Below, piece after piece: positions 16,431 through 26,038 of a DNA stretch of 47,082 nucleotides (the stretch's first letter is position 1; each line of letters opens with the position of its first letter). Source of the stretch: Bacteroidia bacterium (GTDB lineage Bacteria; Bacteroidota; Bacteroidia; NS11-12g; UBA9320); assembly GCA_020053795.1 (NCBI GenBank), contig JAGVMN010000001.1, positions 1-47,082 of the forward strand, in the 5' to 3' direction. Below the pieces are notes generated by a model. That model did not search any database. It saw only the letters and a list, made by a program, of their open reading frames with translations, and was not told the origin of the DNA. A program made the translations under genes and the position numbers.

Positions 16431-17669
16431 ATGGGCTTACTGGGATTAGCTGATTCGTTTTCGGAATTTAAAGAGTTCAAGAGTATTGACAGGGCCACCA
16501 TGATGCGTGTTCTTGAGGATGTTTTCAGAAGCATGCTCAAAAAGAAGTATGGGTCTGATGACAATTTCGATATTATCATCAATACTGAGTTGGGGGACTT
16601 GGAAATTTATCGCCGCCGTTTGATTGTAGATGAAGGCGAAGTAGAAGACCCTAATCTGGAACTCACACTTTCCGATGCCAAAAAGATCGAAGAGGATTTC
16701 GAAATAGGTGAAGAGGCCATTGAAGAGGTGAAACTGGAAGACTTTGGCCGCAGGGCTATTTTGGCTGCCCGTCAGACACTCCTTTCCCGCATTATGGAGT
16801 TGGAGAAAGACGAGATTTACAAAAAATACAAAGATCGCGTTGGTGAAATTGTCACTGGGGAGGTTTACCAGATTTGGAAGCGTGAACTGATGATATTGGA
16901 CGATGACGGCAATGAACTGATCATGCCGAAAACCGATATGATCCCCAGAGATTTCTTTAAAAAAGGAGACAGCATACGGGCCATCGTGCTGCGTGTTGAA
17001 ATGCAGAACAATTCACCGAGGATCATATTGTCCCGTACTTCTCCGGTTTTTCTTGAAAGATTGTTCGAACTTGAAGTACCTGAAATACTGGATGGTTTGA
17101 TCACCATTAAAAATGTAGTAAGGGAGCCGGGCGAAAGAGCTAAAGTAGCTGTTGAGTCGTATGACGACAGAATAGACCCTGTTGGTGCTTGTGTGGGGAT
17201 GAAAGGCTCTAGGATACACGGCATTGTTCGTGAATTGAGGAATGAAAACATAGACGTTATTAACTTTACGACCAATCAAACTTTATATATACAACGGGCA
17301 TTAAGTCCGGCAAAAATATCATCCATTATTTTGCACGAGGACACTAGGCGTGCGGAGGTTTATTTGCCATCTGATCAGGTTTCACTGGCTATTGGAAAAG
17401 GAGGGTACAACATCAAACTTGCCAGCAGATTAGTGAATTATGAAATTGATGTTTACAGAGACAATGTTAAAGACGACGACAGCGATATTGATTTGGATGA
17501 ATTCTCAGACGAAATAGATGTTTGGATTTTGGATGAACTGAAAACCACAGGGTTGGACACAGCCAGAGCGGTGTTGGATGTTCCCAATGATGAACTGGTC
17601 CGAAGAACCGAGTTGGAGGAAGAAACTATCATTGAAATTAAAAAGATTTTGGCTTCGGAGTTTGAGTAA
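16431..17669 (+). CDS. nusA: Transcription termination/antitermination factor NusA
   Basis: NusA binds RNA polymerase and nascent RNA and modulates pausing, termination and antitermination. Over 412 residues it has the polymerase-binding N-terminal domain (FSEFKEFKSIDRATMMRVLEDVF), an S1 domain beginning GEIVTGEVYQIWKRELMI, KH1 (DPVGACVGMKGSRIHGIVREL) and KH2 (VSLAIGKGGYNIKLASRLV). One short acidic C-terminal helical repeat follows (ELKTTGLDTARAVLDVPND). The length is normal for Bacteroidota, which lack the second E. coli-type acidic repeat. It is co-transcribed with rimP and infB. Confidence 0.98.
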   Translation: MGLLGLADSFSEFKEFKSIDRATMMRVLEDVFRSMLKKKYGSDDNFDIIINTELGDLEIYRRRLIVDEGEVEDPNLELTLSDAKKIEEDFEIGEEAIEEVKLEDFGRRAILAARQTLLSRIMELEKDEIYKKYKDRVGEIVTGEVYQIWKRELMILDDDGNELIMPKTDMIPRDFFKKGDSIRAIVLRVEMQNNSPRIILSRTSPVFLERLFELEVPEILDGLITIKNVVREPGERAKVAVESYDDRIDPVGACVGMKGSRIHGIVRELRNENIDVINFTTNQTLYIQRALSPAKISSIILHEDTRRAEVYLPSDQVSLAIGKGGYNIKLASRLVNYEIDVYRDNVKDDDSDIDLDEFSDEIDVWILDELKTTGLDTARAVLDVPNDELVRRTELEEETIIEIKKILASEFE

Positions 17670-17815
17670 GGAGCCTAATAATTAATATTGTAGTGAAAAT
17701 GAGCAGTAGCAGCGATTCCATCGGTTAACAGCATGTCATGAACTAACACAGGACATCTCATATAGCAGTTACGTTGGTTTAACGGGCACTACAAAAAAAA
17801 AGGAAACAAAAGCAG

Positions 17816-20644
17816 ATGGCCGAAGAAAAATCATACAGGATCATTAAAGTAGCTGCGGAACTCAACGTAAGTGTTAATCACCTTGCGGAACATTTGAATA
17901 AAAAAGGTTTCAAGATAGAGGCAAAGCCAACCTCTAAAATTGATTATGAAATGTATGAATTGTTGCTTCGCGATTTTCAGTCAGACAAAAAGGCCAAGCA
18001 AGAATCTCAGTCTCTCGAAATACATGTCCGAAAAGATAAAGACATCCGTATTGGAGACAGGAACAAGCCCATCATCAAGAAAAGTCAGGAAGATTCGGAG
18101 GATGAAGTCATATTGATAAAAGACACCGGTTTTGGCAGAAAACATGAAACTGAATCAAAACCGGAACCCGAGTTACCGAAAGTTGTTACCGGGAAGATTG
18201 TTGAAAAGGAGAAAACAGAATTACCCGGAATAAAGGTAGTCGGCAAGATAGATCTCGAACCTGAAGTCAAAGCAGTTATTGCACCGAAAGCCGAACCTGA
18301 AGTGGTGGTGGTTAAGGTAGTTGAGATGGTGGTTGCTCCACCTGAAAAGGTAGAAGACATTAAGGAAGAGGTCAAAACGGAATTGCCAAAAGTTGAAAAG
18401 GCCGAACCCCCCCCAATAACGGAAACAACTAAGGTAGAGGACGATGAAGATGATGAGGCCCACCGAGAAACAAAATACGAAAAATTAAAAGGCCTTTCCA
18501 TAAAAGGCAAAATAGAATTGCCATCACCGTTAATCAGAAAACCCGTAGCGTCATCTGACAGTAAAGATGGTGATGCAGCCGGACGCAAGAAGAGAAAACG
18601 AAAAGCCAAACCCAACGACCGCCCTATTGTTCCGGCAGTTCATCCGCTAAGAGATACCAATAAACCCGGCTTCGATCCAAAGAAAAGACCGATCCGTCCG
18701 GCAGTGGCAAAAAAGGACGAAAAAGAGGAGATTTCAGTTAAAGAAATTCAGGATAAGATAAAAGCCACCATGGCCAAAATGGGTGGTCAAAAAGGAGTAT
18801 CACCGGGAAATGTACGTCAGAAACTTCGCCGCCAGAAACGTGACGATCACCGTCAGACAAAAGAGGACGAAGATATTCAAAAAGAACTTGAGAGCAAGAT
18901 TCTGAGAGTAACTGAATTTGTTACCGCCAATGAACTTGCCTCTTTAATGGATATACAGGTGACTGATGTAATTACCTCATGTCTTTCACTCGGTATGATG
19001 GTGAGCATTAATCAGCGTTTAGATGCGGAAACAATTACCATCGTGGCTGACGAGTTTGGATATGAGGTTCAATTTGTGGATGCCGAAGAACAAGTAGAGA
19101 TTATCGAAGATGAAGACAGGCCGGAAGACCTGAAAGACCGATCACCGATAGTAACTGTCATGGGACACGTCGATCACGGGAAGACCTCTTTGCTCGACTA
19201 TGTCAGAAATACAAATGTAATTGCAGGAGAAGCCGGAGGGATTACCCAGCACGTTGCGGCTTATGAGGTTAGTCTGAAAAACGGGCGTACCATCACCTTT
19301 GTAGATACTCCCGGTCACGAGGCTTTTACCGCTATGAGAGCCAGAGGAGCTAAAGTAACAGATGTTGCTATAATAGTCATTGCTGCTGACGACAATGTGA
19401 TGCCACAAACAAAAGAAGCCATCAGCCATGCACAGGCAGCCGGAGTGCCAATCGTTTTTGCCTTCAATAAAATGGACCGCGAAACTGCCAACGCCGATAA
19501 AATCCGTGAAGAGTTGTCGGCTATGAATGTTTTGGTGGAGGAGTGGGGTGGAAAATATCAGGCTCAGGAAATATCAGCCAAAACAGGAACAGGGGTTGAA
19601 GCCCTGTTAGATAAGGTGCTGCTGGAAGCAGATATGTTGGAGTTAAAAGCCAATCCAAATAAAAGGGGAAAAGGAACCATCATGGAAGCAGAAGTGGCTC
19701 TGGGACGGGGAACATCAGTTTCTATGCTTGTACAGGATGGCACCTTGAGAATTGGAGATGCTCTTGTGGCAGGTCATCATTTTTGCAGAGTGCGGGCCAT
19801 GTTTAATGAGAGGGATCAACAGGTTCAAAGTGCCGGTCCCGGAACCCCGGTGAAGGTACTTGGATTTACGACCATGCCCGCTGCCGGTGACGTCTTTCAC
19901 GTAATTGAAAACGAGGCCGAGGCAAAAGAAATAGCCAACAAAAGAGCCCAATTGCAACGCGAACAGGGCATCAGAGCAACCAAACATATTACCCTTGATG
20001 AAATTGGCCGTCGTCTGGCTATCGGCAACTTTAAAGAACTAAATATTATTGTTAAAGGTGATGTGGACGGATCGGTAGAAGCACTTTCCGATTCCTTACT
20101 AAAACTCTCTACACAACAGGTTCAGGTGAATATCATTCACAAGTCAGTCGGGCAAATAACAGAATCTGACGTGTTGTTGGCTTCTGCTTCTGATGCGATT
20201 ATTATCGGATTTCAGGTGAGGCCGGCCCAAGGTGCCAGAAAACTGGCCGAGAACGAACAAATAGATATTCGACTTTATTCGGTTATCTACCATGCGATTG
20301 AGGAAATTAAATCGGCAATGGAAGGTATGTTATCGCCGGAATACGAGGAAAAGATTAATGGAAGTGCCGAAATCAGGGAGATATTTAAAGTAACCAAAGT
20401 CGGCACGGTTGCAGGTTGTATGGTAATTGACGGTAAAATGTTCCGCGACAATAAAATCAGGCTCATCCGGGATGGTGTAGTGGTTTATACCGGCGAATTA
20501 GCTTCTTTAAAACGATTCAAAGACGATCAGAAAGAAGTGGCCAGGGGCTATGAGTGCGGTATGCAAATCAAAAATTACAACGATCTGAATATAGGCGACA
20601 TTATTGAAGGATTTCAGGAAGTTGAGATCAAAAAGAAATTGTAA
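17816..20644 (+). CDS. infB: Translation initiation factor IF-2
   Basis: GTPase that delivers initiator fMet-tRNA to the 30S subunit and promotes subunit joining. The 942 residues comprise an IF2 N-terminal helix domain ([26 protein letters not shown]), a long charged low-complexity linker (about 70-340, rich in Lys, Glu and Pro), the IF2N-2 domain, and the G domain with GHVDHGKT at 450-457, DTPGHEAF and FNKMD. EF-Tu-like domain II, IF2 domain III and the C-terminal tRNA-binding barrel ([19 protein letters not shown]) follow. The 146-bp gap from nusA holds no terminator, so it is likely transcribed with rimP-nusA. Confidence 0.98.
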   Translation: MAEEKSYRIIKVAAELNVSVNHLAEHLNKKGFKIEAKPTSKIDYEMYELLLRDFQSDKKAKQESQSLEIHVRKDKDIRIGDRNKPIIKKSQEDSEDEVILIKDTGFGRKHETESKPEPELPKVVTGKIVEKEKTELPGIKVVGKIDLEPEVKAVIAPKAEPEVVVVKVVEMVVAPPEKVEDIKEEVKTELPKVEKAEPPPITETTKVEDDEDDEAHRETKYEKLKGLSIKGKIELPSPLIRKPVASSDSKDGDAAGRKKRKRKAKPNDRPIVPAVHPLRDTNKPGFDPKKRPIRPAVAKKDEKEEISVKEIQDKIKATMAKMGGQKGVSPGNVRQKLRRQKRDDHRQTKEDEDIQKELESKILRVTEFVTANELASLMDIQVTDVITSCLSLGMMVSINQRLDAETITIVADEFGYEVQFVDAEEQVEIIEDEDRPEDLKDRSPIVTVMGHVDHGKTSLLDYVRNTNVIAGEAGGITQHVAAYEVSLKNGRTITFVDTPGHEAFTAMRARGAKVTDVAIIVIAADDNVMPQTKEAISHAQAAGVPIVFAFNKMDRETANADKIREELSAMNVLVEEWGGKYQAQEISAKTGTGVEALLDKVLLEADMLELKANPNKRGKGTIMEAEVALGRGTSVSMLVQDGTLRIGDALVAGHHFCRVRAMFNERDQQVQSAGPGTPVKVLGFTTMPAAGDVFHVIENEAEAKEIANKRAQLQREQGIRATKHITLDEIGRRLAIGNFKELNIIVKGDVDGSVEALSDSLLKLSTQQVQVNIIHKSVGQITESDVLLASASDAIIIGFQVRPAQGARKLAENEQIDIRLYSVIYHAIEEIKSAMEGMLSPEYEEKINGSAEIREIFKVTKVGTVAGCMVIDGKMFRDNKIRLIRDGVVVYTGELASLKRFKDDQKEVARGYECGMQIKNYNDLNIGDIIEGFQEVEIKKKL

Positions 20645-20829
20645 GTAGGCGTAAGACATATAACCGGAAGTATATGGCATAAGTTTGAAGTCAGATGTAA
20701 TTTTAGAATTCGTGATTGTTTGATTTTCATCTGATTTGAGGTTGGACTCTTCATAATTTAACGCCGGTTTTTCTGTTTATTCGTCTTAAAACTCTATTTT
20801 AGCATTTCATTACTTAGCAGTATTGTAAC

Positions 20830-21711
20830 ATGTCGCGGTTACTCATAAGCATTTATATCAGTTTGATTGCATTGGGTTCTAATGCCCAGGCACTTCAGGA
20901 CACTACGCATCCGAATGGAAAACGCGGGAGGGCAACGATTCAAGTAATACCCTGCCCATGCGATAGTAATAATATCGACAGTTTTGTGATGATGCCGGTT
21001 GAGTTTGATGATATTCAAAAGACGGTTACCATATCCCCGGTTTACAGGTTTGATCATTTAAAGTATTGTCTTAAGACCATTGAAACAATTTGCTGGCGAA
21101 AATATCTCATTGACGATTGGGGTAATGCCATGGTAAGAGATACCCAACTTGAGAATGGACGGTGGGGTAAAATGGAAAGATTCATCTTGCCTGTTGTTTG
21201 CGACAGCACTATAATGATCTTCAGAAGCCCGAGGTCTCCCTCCTCAGATTATGTCAATAATTGGCATCAGGATACCAATATCTCATTTATCAGGTATCAA
21301 TATTGCCTTGACACAATTGAAACTTTAATCTGGCAAAAATCCATTTTAGATATTGCAGATTCGCTTGCCATAGCCATGAACGTTCCGCCGCAACTGGTTT
21401 ATGAAATTGGGTTGAATGAATCAAAATGGCCTATGATTTATGACCATTCGTATCTCATTGTTTTTGGGGATTTACAGGTCATTGACCGAACATTTGACTA
21501 TTTCTACGAACAACTTGGCTTGAAAGGGGGCAAAACCAGAATCAACTATCTAATAATTGGCATATACTATCTTAGGCAAAACTATGAACAACAGGGTAGC
21601 TGGCAAAAAGCCCGATATGCCTATGGGCGGGGATTCTGGAAACCACCCAATAGATGGACTGCCCTCGAAAGACATTTTATGAACAAGATAGACTGGAGGA
21701 GATATGATTAA
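20830..21711 (+). CDS. Secreted protein with a C-terminal lytic-transglycosylase-like (SLT) region
   Basis: 293 residues with a signal peptide ending near SNAQA. The C-terminal 130 residues follow the SLT lysozyme-like plan: PPQLVYEIGLNESKWPM with a Glu-Ser pair at the catalytic position, GDLQVI in place of the usual GLMQV, RINYLIIGIYYLRQNYEQQGSWQKARYAYGRG resembling the NixxGxxYL..A.AYNxG block. The N-terminal half contains two similar segments (YCLKTIETICWRKYLIDD and YCLDTIETLIWQKSILDI), an internal duplication. I infer peptidoglycan binding or cleavage, but the conserved GxxGLMQ block is altered, so activity is uncertain. No operon partner is seen. Confidence 0.6.
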   Translation: MSRLLISIYISLIALGSNAQALQDTTHPNGKRGRATIQVIPCPCDSNNIDSFVMMPVEFDDIQKTVTISPVYRFDHLKYCLKTIETICWRKYLIDDWGNAMVRDTQLENGRWGKMERFILPVVCDSTIMIFRSPRSPSSDYVNNWHQDTNISFIRYQYCLDTIETLIWQKSILDIADSLAIAMNVPPQLVYEIGLNESKWPMIYDHSYLIVFGDLQVIDRTFDYFYEQLGLKGGKTRINYLIIGIYYLRQNYEQQGSWQKARYAYGRGFWKPPNRWTALERHFMNKIDWRRYD

Positions 21712-21892
21712 TTCGAATTGGGATATGACGCTAACAATGCAGTTGTTGGTTGAAAAAACATTAAAAGCAAAGCATCGGCTTGCCCAAACGATTTGAAGTA
21801 TTTTTCCCGAATCATTCAAATTATAATATGGTATAGTACTGTAATGACTGATGACTATTCCGATCGGTTGTGATAGGATAATTTGTGTGAAA

Positions 21893-23587
21893 TTAGTGTT
21901 TTTCCTCTAAATTTCGTTTAATAAATAAGGATAGATCTAAGATATTTCTTTCTGAAAAATCAAATGCTATCCCTGCAGCCTCATACACTTCGGGAATTGA
22001 TTTTGTCTGACCCAGCCTAAGTGCATTTTTATATTGATCCAGAGTGGTTTGCTTTTTGGATAAATAATTTTTCCAAATGGCAATAGCACCCAATTGTGCG
22101 AAGCCATATTCGATATAATAGAAGGGTAATTCAAATAGATGCAATTGCTTCTGCCAGCCCTTTGAAAAAATGTATTCATACCCCGTAAAATCAACCATTC
22201 CGGTGCTGAACATCTGTTGCGTTTCATTCCAAAATGTCTCCCTATCCGTAATTGATGCATGAGGGTTTTCATAAACTTTATGCTGAAACCGGTCAATTGT
22301 TGCAATCCATGGCAAAGTCATGATGATGTCTTCTAATTGCTGGTTCAAAGCTCTTTCTTCATCTTCTTTTTTGGAAAAGAAATGATTCCAGCCTTTTCGG
22401 CTGATTAATTCCATGCTCATAGAGGCAAGTTCTGCTACTTCGGCCGGCGTTTCTTTATATGCCGCCAAGGGTAAATCTTTGGTCAAAACAGAATGAACGG
22501 CATGACCTGCCTCGTGAATCAAAGTTTCAATATCTCTCAACAAACCGGAGGCATTCATAAAAATGAATGGAAAACCGGTTCTTAACAGTGGATAATTGTA
22601 GCCTCCCGGTGCTTTGTCTTTTCTGCTATCTAAATCCAAATGACCCATCGTATCCATTTTTGACAGACATTGGGCAAAGAATGGATCTATGGCACTAAGA
22701 CAGGCAACTGTTTTGGTTAATAAATCTTTGCAGTCAATGAAAGGTCGGAGAGCATCACTTCCATAAAGGTCGACCTCGAGGTCATAGGGCCGAAGTTTGT
22801 CAACCATTAAAGCCTTTTTCCTTTTTATTTGCAACTCCTTAGCAAGCGGAACTATATGTTTAGCTATTGATTCATGAAATTGGTAACAATCGTTTTTACT
22901 GTAGTCAAACCGATTCAAAGCTTCGAACGTGTAGTCACGAAAATTTTCAAATCCGGCATTTAAAGCTATTTGATGTCTTGTTTTCACAAGTTCGGCATAC
23001 AGTTCATCTAATGGCTGACTTTCTTTATACCGACGCTCTTGCATTAATTCATAGACCTGTTTTCTTTCTTCTCTATTTTTACTTTTAAGAAATACTGCCG
23101 CCTGCTGCATAGTATAGTCTTTGCCCAAATAATTAATAAACATCGCCCCATTAATGACGGCATATTTCTGGGATGCCGTTTGAATGTTGACTTGGAGTTG
23201 AATATTATTTTCACAATATAGTTTCAACTCCGTTTTAACTCTTTTGAAATATAAACTTAAAGCCGAATCATTTGTGCAATAGGATTCAGCATTAATCATT
23301 TTTCGATTGACCTTGTCTTGCCATGACGATAAATATGGTTGAATATCATTGATAAAAAAGAGATAATGCTGTTCCAAACTTTTGTTGGCAGTGTGTCGTG
23401 TCATGTTTATATATCGCCATGCCAAATCCTCGCTGATAAAACTTTCAAGTTCGCTGCGTTGGAGTAACCATTGTTTGAGATTCTCCGAAGAAGTTATTTC
23501 AGTTTCTAAAAGTCTTTGAAAGTATGGAAGGATATCGCTGAATGTCTCAAGTTTCTGATCCTTTGGCAGAAAAGGAATGGGATTCAT
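21893..23587 (-). CDS. M3-family oligoendopeptidase (PepF-like)
   Basis: Zinc metallopeptidase that degrades short peptides in the cytoplasm. The 564 residues contain the M3 active site HEAGH (His358, Glu359, His362) in IETLIHEAGHAVHSVL, with the third zinc ligand expected among ETPAEVAELASM (Glu383 or Glu386). The preceding GGYNYPLLRTGFPFIFMNASG and following YIEYGFAQLGAIAIWKNYL blocks are typical of oligoendopeptidase F. No signal peptide is present. It is separated by 3 bp from the DUF5606 gene upstream, so the two form an operon. Confidence 0.93.
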   Translation of the reverse strand: MNPIPFLPKDQKLETFSDILPYFQRLLETEITSSENLKQWLLQRSELESFISEDLAWRYINMTRHTANKSLEQHYLFFINDIQPYLSSWQDKVNRKMINAESYCTNDSALSLYFKRVKTELKLYCENNIQLQVNIQTASQKYAVINGAMFINYLGKDYTMQQAAVFLKSKNREERKQVYELMQERRYKESQPLDELYAELVKTRHQIALNAGFENFRDYTFEALNRFDYSKNDCYQFHESIAKHIVPLAKELQIKRKKALMVDKLRPYDLEVDLYGSDALRPFIDCKDLLTKTVACLSAIDPFFAQCLSKMDTMGHLDLDSRKDKAPGGYNYPLLRTGFPFIFMNASGLLRDIETLIHEAGHAVHSVLTKDLPLAAYKETPAEVAELASMSMELISRKGWNHFFSKKEDEERALNQQLEDIIMTLPWIATIDRFQHKVYENPHASITDRETFWNETQQMFSTGMVDFTGYEYIFSKGWQKQLHLFELPFYYIEYGFAQLGAIAIWKNYLSKKQTTLDQYKNALRLGQTKSIPEVYEAAGIAFDFSERNILDLSLFIKRNLEEKH

Positions 23588-23590
23588 CTT

Positions 23591-24145
23591 TTAACCCTTT
23601 CTTTTGGCGGCAGTCGGGTTCGATATTTTCTTCTTAGGTCCTGATGATGCCTTTGCCGCCTTCTCTAATTTTGGTTTAACTATTTTAGCTTTGATGTCCT
23701 TTTTTTCTTCTAATAATTCCTTCGATGATTCTTCAACCGGTTCAGTTTCAGGAGCTGCATCAAAATCTACCAAATCCTTCAACAGACCATACCAGTTGGC
23801 AATTTTTAAAATATCGGAAACATATACGCGATCCTCGTCATAATCCGGTAATACCTCTTTAAAAAAAGCTCTTGCCTGATCTCCTGTGCTATTTTTAGAG
23901 ATCACTTTGAATCCACCTTTTACCTTTTGGTGAATAGATCGCATCACTTCTGCAAGCTTCACATCTGCGTCATTGGTAAAAACAGCAATATCTTCAAGTA
24001 TTGAAACTTTTTGCGTTAGGGAAGATGGAAACCTTCTTTTACTTTCATCCAGCGTTTCAACTATCAATCCATTATTTCGTTTTCCTACAATTTTGTGTAA
24101 GCCTGATTTACCCGAAATAGATACGACATCTTTTAACTTCAACAT
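23591..24145 (-). CDS. DUF5606-family protein
   Basis: 184 residues. The N-terminal ~130 residues (MLKLKDVVSISGKSGLHKIVGKRNNGLIVETL through VYVSDILKIANWYGLLKDL) match the DUF5606 family found in Bacteroidota, whose function is unknown. The C-terminal ~55 residues are a Lys/Ala/Glu-rich low-complexity tail (KPKLEKAAKASSGPKKKISN) likely to be disordered and nucleic-acid-friendly. It is co-transcribed with the M3 peptidase gene 3 bp downstream. Confidence 0.8.
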   Translation of the reverse strand: MLKLKDVVSISGKSGLHKIVGKRNNGLIVETLDESKRRFPSSLTQKVSILEDIAVFTNDADVKLAEVMRSIHQKVKGGFKVISKNSTGDQARAFFKEVLPDYDEDRVYVSDILKIANWYGLLKDLVDFDAAPETEPVEESSKELLEEKKDIKAKIVKPKLEKAAKASSGPKKKISNPTAAKRKG

Positions 24146-24358
24146 AATTACATCTTTTGCTGCGAATTTATAGAAATCGAATTATTGAAGGGCGAACATC
24201 TTGATTTTATCACTTGTAAATTGAAAAGAACTTGGCGTATTGGGTCATAGAATCAATTTTTTGACAATAATCTGAGAAAAACCATTCATCTGAGCAAACC
24301 ATCTTTTACATGCGTTGTTTAATAGTGCGGGGTAAAATCAATATAGTTGGTTATTGGT

Positions 24359-24393
24359 TAAAGGTCGGTCGCTTCGGTGATCGGCCTTTTTTT
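24359..24393 (-). terminator. Hairpin just after kdsA, possible bidirectional terminator
   Basis: AAAGGTCGGTC and GATCGGCCTTT can pair over 11 bp (two wobbles) around an 8-nt loop GCTTCGGT, immediately beyond the kdsA stop at 24392. A run of T follows on the plus strand and only a short TTT on the minus strand, so termination of kdsA itself may be weak. The rest of the gap 24146-24391 holds nothing recognised. Confidence 0.45.
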
Positions 24394-25210
24394 AAAATCT
24401 TCCAACCACCTGTTTCACTTTGAGCATTTTTTCAAGAAGTGTTTCCAGTTTTTGCAGAGCTAACATATTTGCCCCATCAGATTTGGCTTGCCCCGGATTC
24501 GGGTGGGTTTCTATGAAAATACCATCGGCTCCTGTTGCCATTGCCGCCAGACCAATTGTTTCTATCAGATACGGTTTTCCTCCCGTTACACCCGAGGCTT
24601 GATTTGGTTGCTGCAAACTGTGTGTGATATCCATCACCACCGGTTTTCCGGTTTTCCGCATTTCGGGGATATTTCTGAAATCAACAATCAAGTCACCATA
24701 GCCAAACATATTACCTCTTTCGGTGATCCAGATATTTGGATTTCCGCTGTCAGCCACTTTGTCTATGGCGAATGGCATAGCATTGGCCGCTGCAAATTGA
24801 CCCTTTTTGATGTTTATCACCAATCCGGTTTTGGCTGCCGCCACAAGTAGTTCCGTCTGACGAAAGAGAAAAGCCGGTATTTGTATTACATCAACATAAG
24901 CGGCTGCTATCGCTGCTTCACTGCTTTCGTGTATATCTGTCAATACTGGTATATCAAAATTCACAGCTACTTTTTTGAGGATGCCCAAAGCCTTTTTATC
25001 TCCAATTCCCGTAAACGAATCAAGTCTTGAACGATTGGCTTTCCTGTAAGAGCCTTTGAAAACAAATGGGATACCCAACTTACCGGTTATTTCTTTAATA
25101 TATCCGGCTATATCCAATGCCAATTGCTCCCCTTCTATTACACATGGGCCTGCTATAAGAAAGAATGAACCATTAGATAAATGGAAGGTCTTTTCGAGTG
25201 AATTATGCAT
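24392..25210 (-). CDS. kdsA: 3-deoxy-8-phosphooctulonate synthase (KDO-8-phosphate synthase)
   Basis: Condenses arabinose 5-phosphate with phosphoenolpyruvate to KDO-8-phosphate, the first committed step to the KDO sugar of lipopolysaccharide. The 272 residues carry FFLIAGPCVIEGEQ, FKGSYRKANRSRLDSFTGIG (PEP/A5P binding), IQIPAFLFRQTELL, NIKKGQFAAANAM and IETHPNPGQAKSDGANMLAL. The length is typical for the family. It is cytoplasmic. A TAAATTTG element at 25215-25222 ends five bases before the ATG, which would give a leaderless or nearly leaderless transcript. Confidence 0.97.
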   Translation of the reverse strand: MHNSLEKTFHLSNGSFFLIAGPCVIEGEQLALDIAGYIKEITGKLGIPFVFKGSYRKANRSRLDSFTGIGDKKALGILKKVAVNFDIPVLTDIHESSEAAIAAAYVDVIQIPAFLFRQTELLVAAAKTGLVINIKKGQFAAANAMPFAIDKVADSGNPNIWITERGNMFGYGDLIVDFRNIPEMRKTGKPVVMDITHSLQQPNQASGVTGGKPYLIETIGLAAMATGADGIFIETHPNPGQAKSDGANMLALQKLETLLEKMLKVKQVVGRF

Positions 25211-25312
25211 GTGGCAAATTTAAAGTTGATGAAAGATTAATGTTAAAAAAAAAAGAATCCCGGTTTTACCTCTTTGCATCCAAAATGTCATTAGCCCCCC
25301 CAAGATAAAGAA

Positions 25313-26038
25313 TCACGCCGGGTTCATTACTTCCTTTACCTCTTCGGGTCTTGCTTTCAATTCTACGCTATTGGTAAAGACCAAACAGTCCTTTCGTGTT
25401 AGGCTTGCTATCACCTTATCTCTGTTTACCATCAAATTAATTCCGGCCTGACAAAATTTATCTGAAAGAATAATGGCTGCAAATTCATGAACTTTTTTTT
25501 CTGACAACATGCTGTCTCCATTTACCAATTTGATAAGGGTTCCTTTTGTATCCTTTTTGAAATACAAAATATCATTAATGTCGGCAAAATATAAGCCACC
25601 GGAGGTAATTACAGGAATGCGGGTAAACTTACTTTTTATCATGCCATCTGCCAGTTCGTATGCCATGTTGGAACGTCCTGGTTCGCTTGTAACTTCCTCT
25701 ACCGCTTCAATTAATTCGTCAATGTCTATTGGCTTGAAAAGACATTTTATTCCGGAAAATTTAAGTGCCCGAACCGAGTATTCGTCATAGGCTGTAACAA
25801 AGATGATCTCAAAACTAATCTTTGGCAATTGAGCCAATATTTGAAAAGAGTCGCCCTCTTTCAAACTGATATCAAGGAAAACCAATTGTGGATTTAGTTT
25901 TCTGATGGCCTCAACTGAGTCGGCAATATTTCCTGCCATCCCGACAACCTGAACCTCCTGGCAAAAAGTTTCGAGCAGACTCTTAAGGACTTCACGACTT
26001 TTTAGCTCATCATCAACAATAAAAGCAGTAATACCCAT
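25313..26038 (-). CDS. LytTR-type response regulator
   Basis: 241 residues: a receiver domain with the acidic pocket VDDE, phospho-acceptor Asp56 (VFLDISLKEGD), the TAYDEYSVRALK switch and Lys of LFKPID. A LytTR DNA-binding domain follows (TRIPVITSGGLYFADINDILYFKKD..., ending VELKARPEEVKEVM). Its ATG shares one base with the stop of the sensor kinase gene (26038), so the pair is translationally coupled. The kinase at 26038-29100 is almost certainly its phosphodonor. The C-terminus lacks the usual RR.SxxFKKxF-like block, so the target site may be unusual. Confidence 0.9.
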   Translation of the reverse strand: MGITAFIVDDELKSREVLKSLLETFCQEVQVVGMAGNIADSVEAIRKLNPQLVFLDISLKEGDSFQILAQLPKISFEIIFVTAYDEYSVRALKFSGIKCLFKPIDIDELIEAVEEVTSEPGRSNMAYELADGMIKSKFTRIPVITSGGLYFADINDILYFKKDTKGTLIKLVNGDSMLSEKKVHEFAAIILSDKFCQAGINLMVNRDKVIASLTRKDCLVFTNSVELKARPEEVKEVMNPA

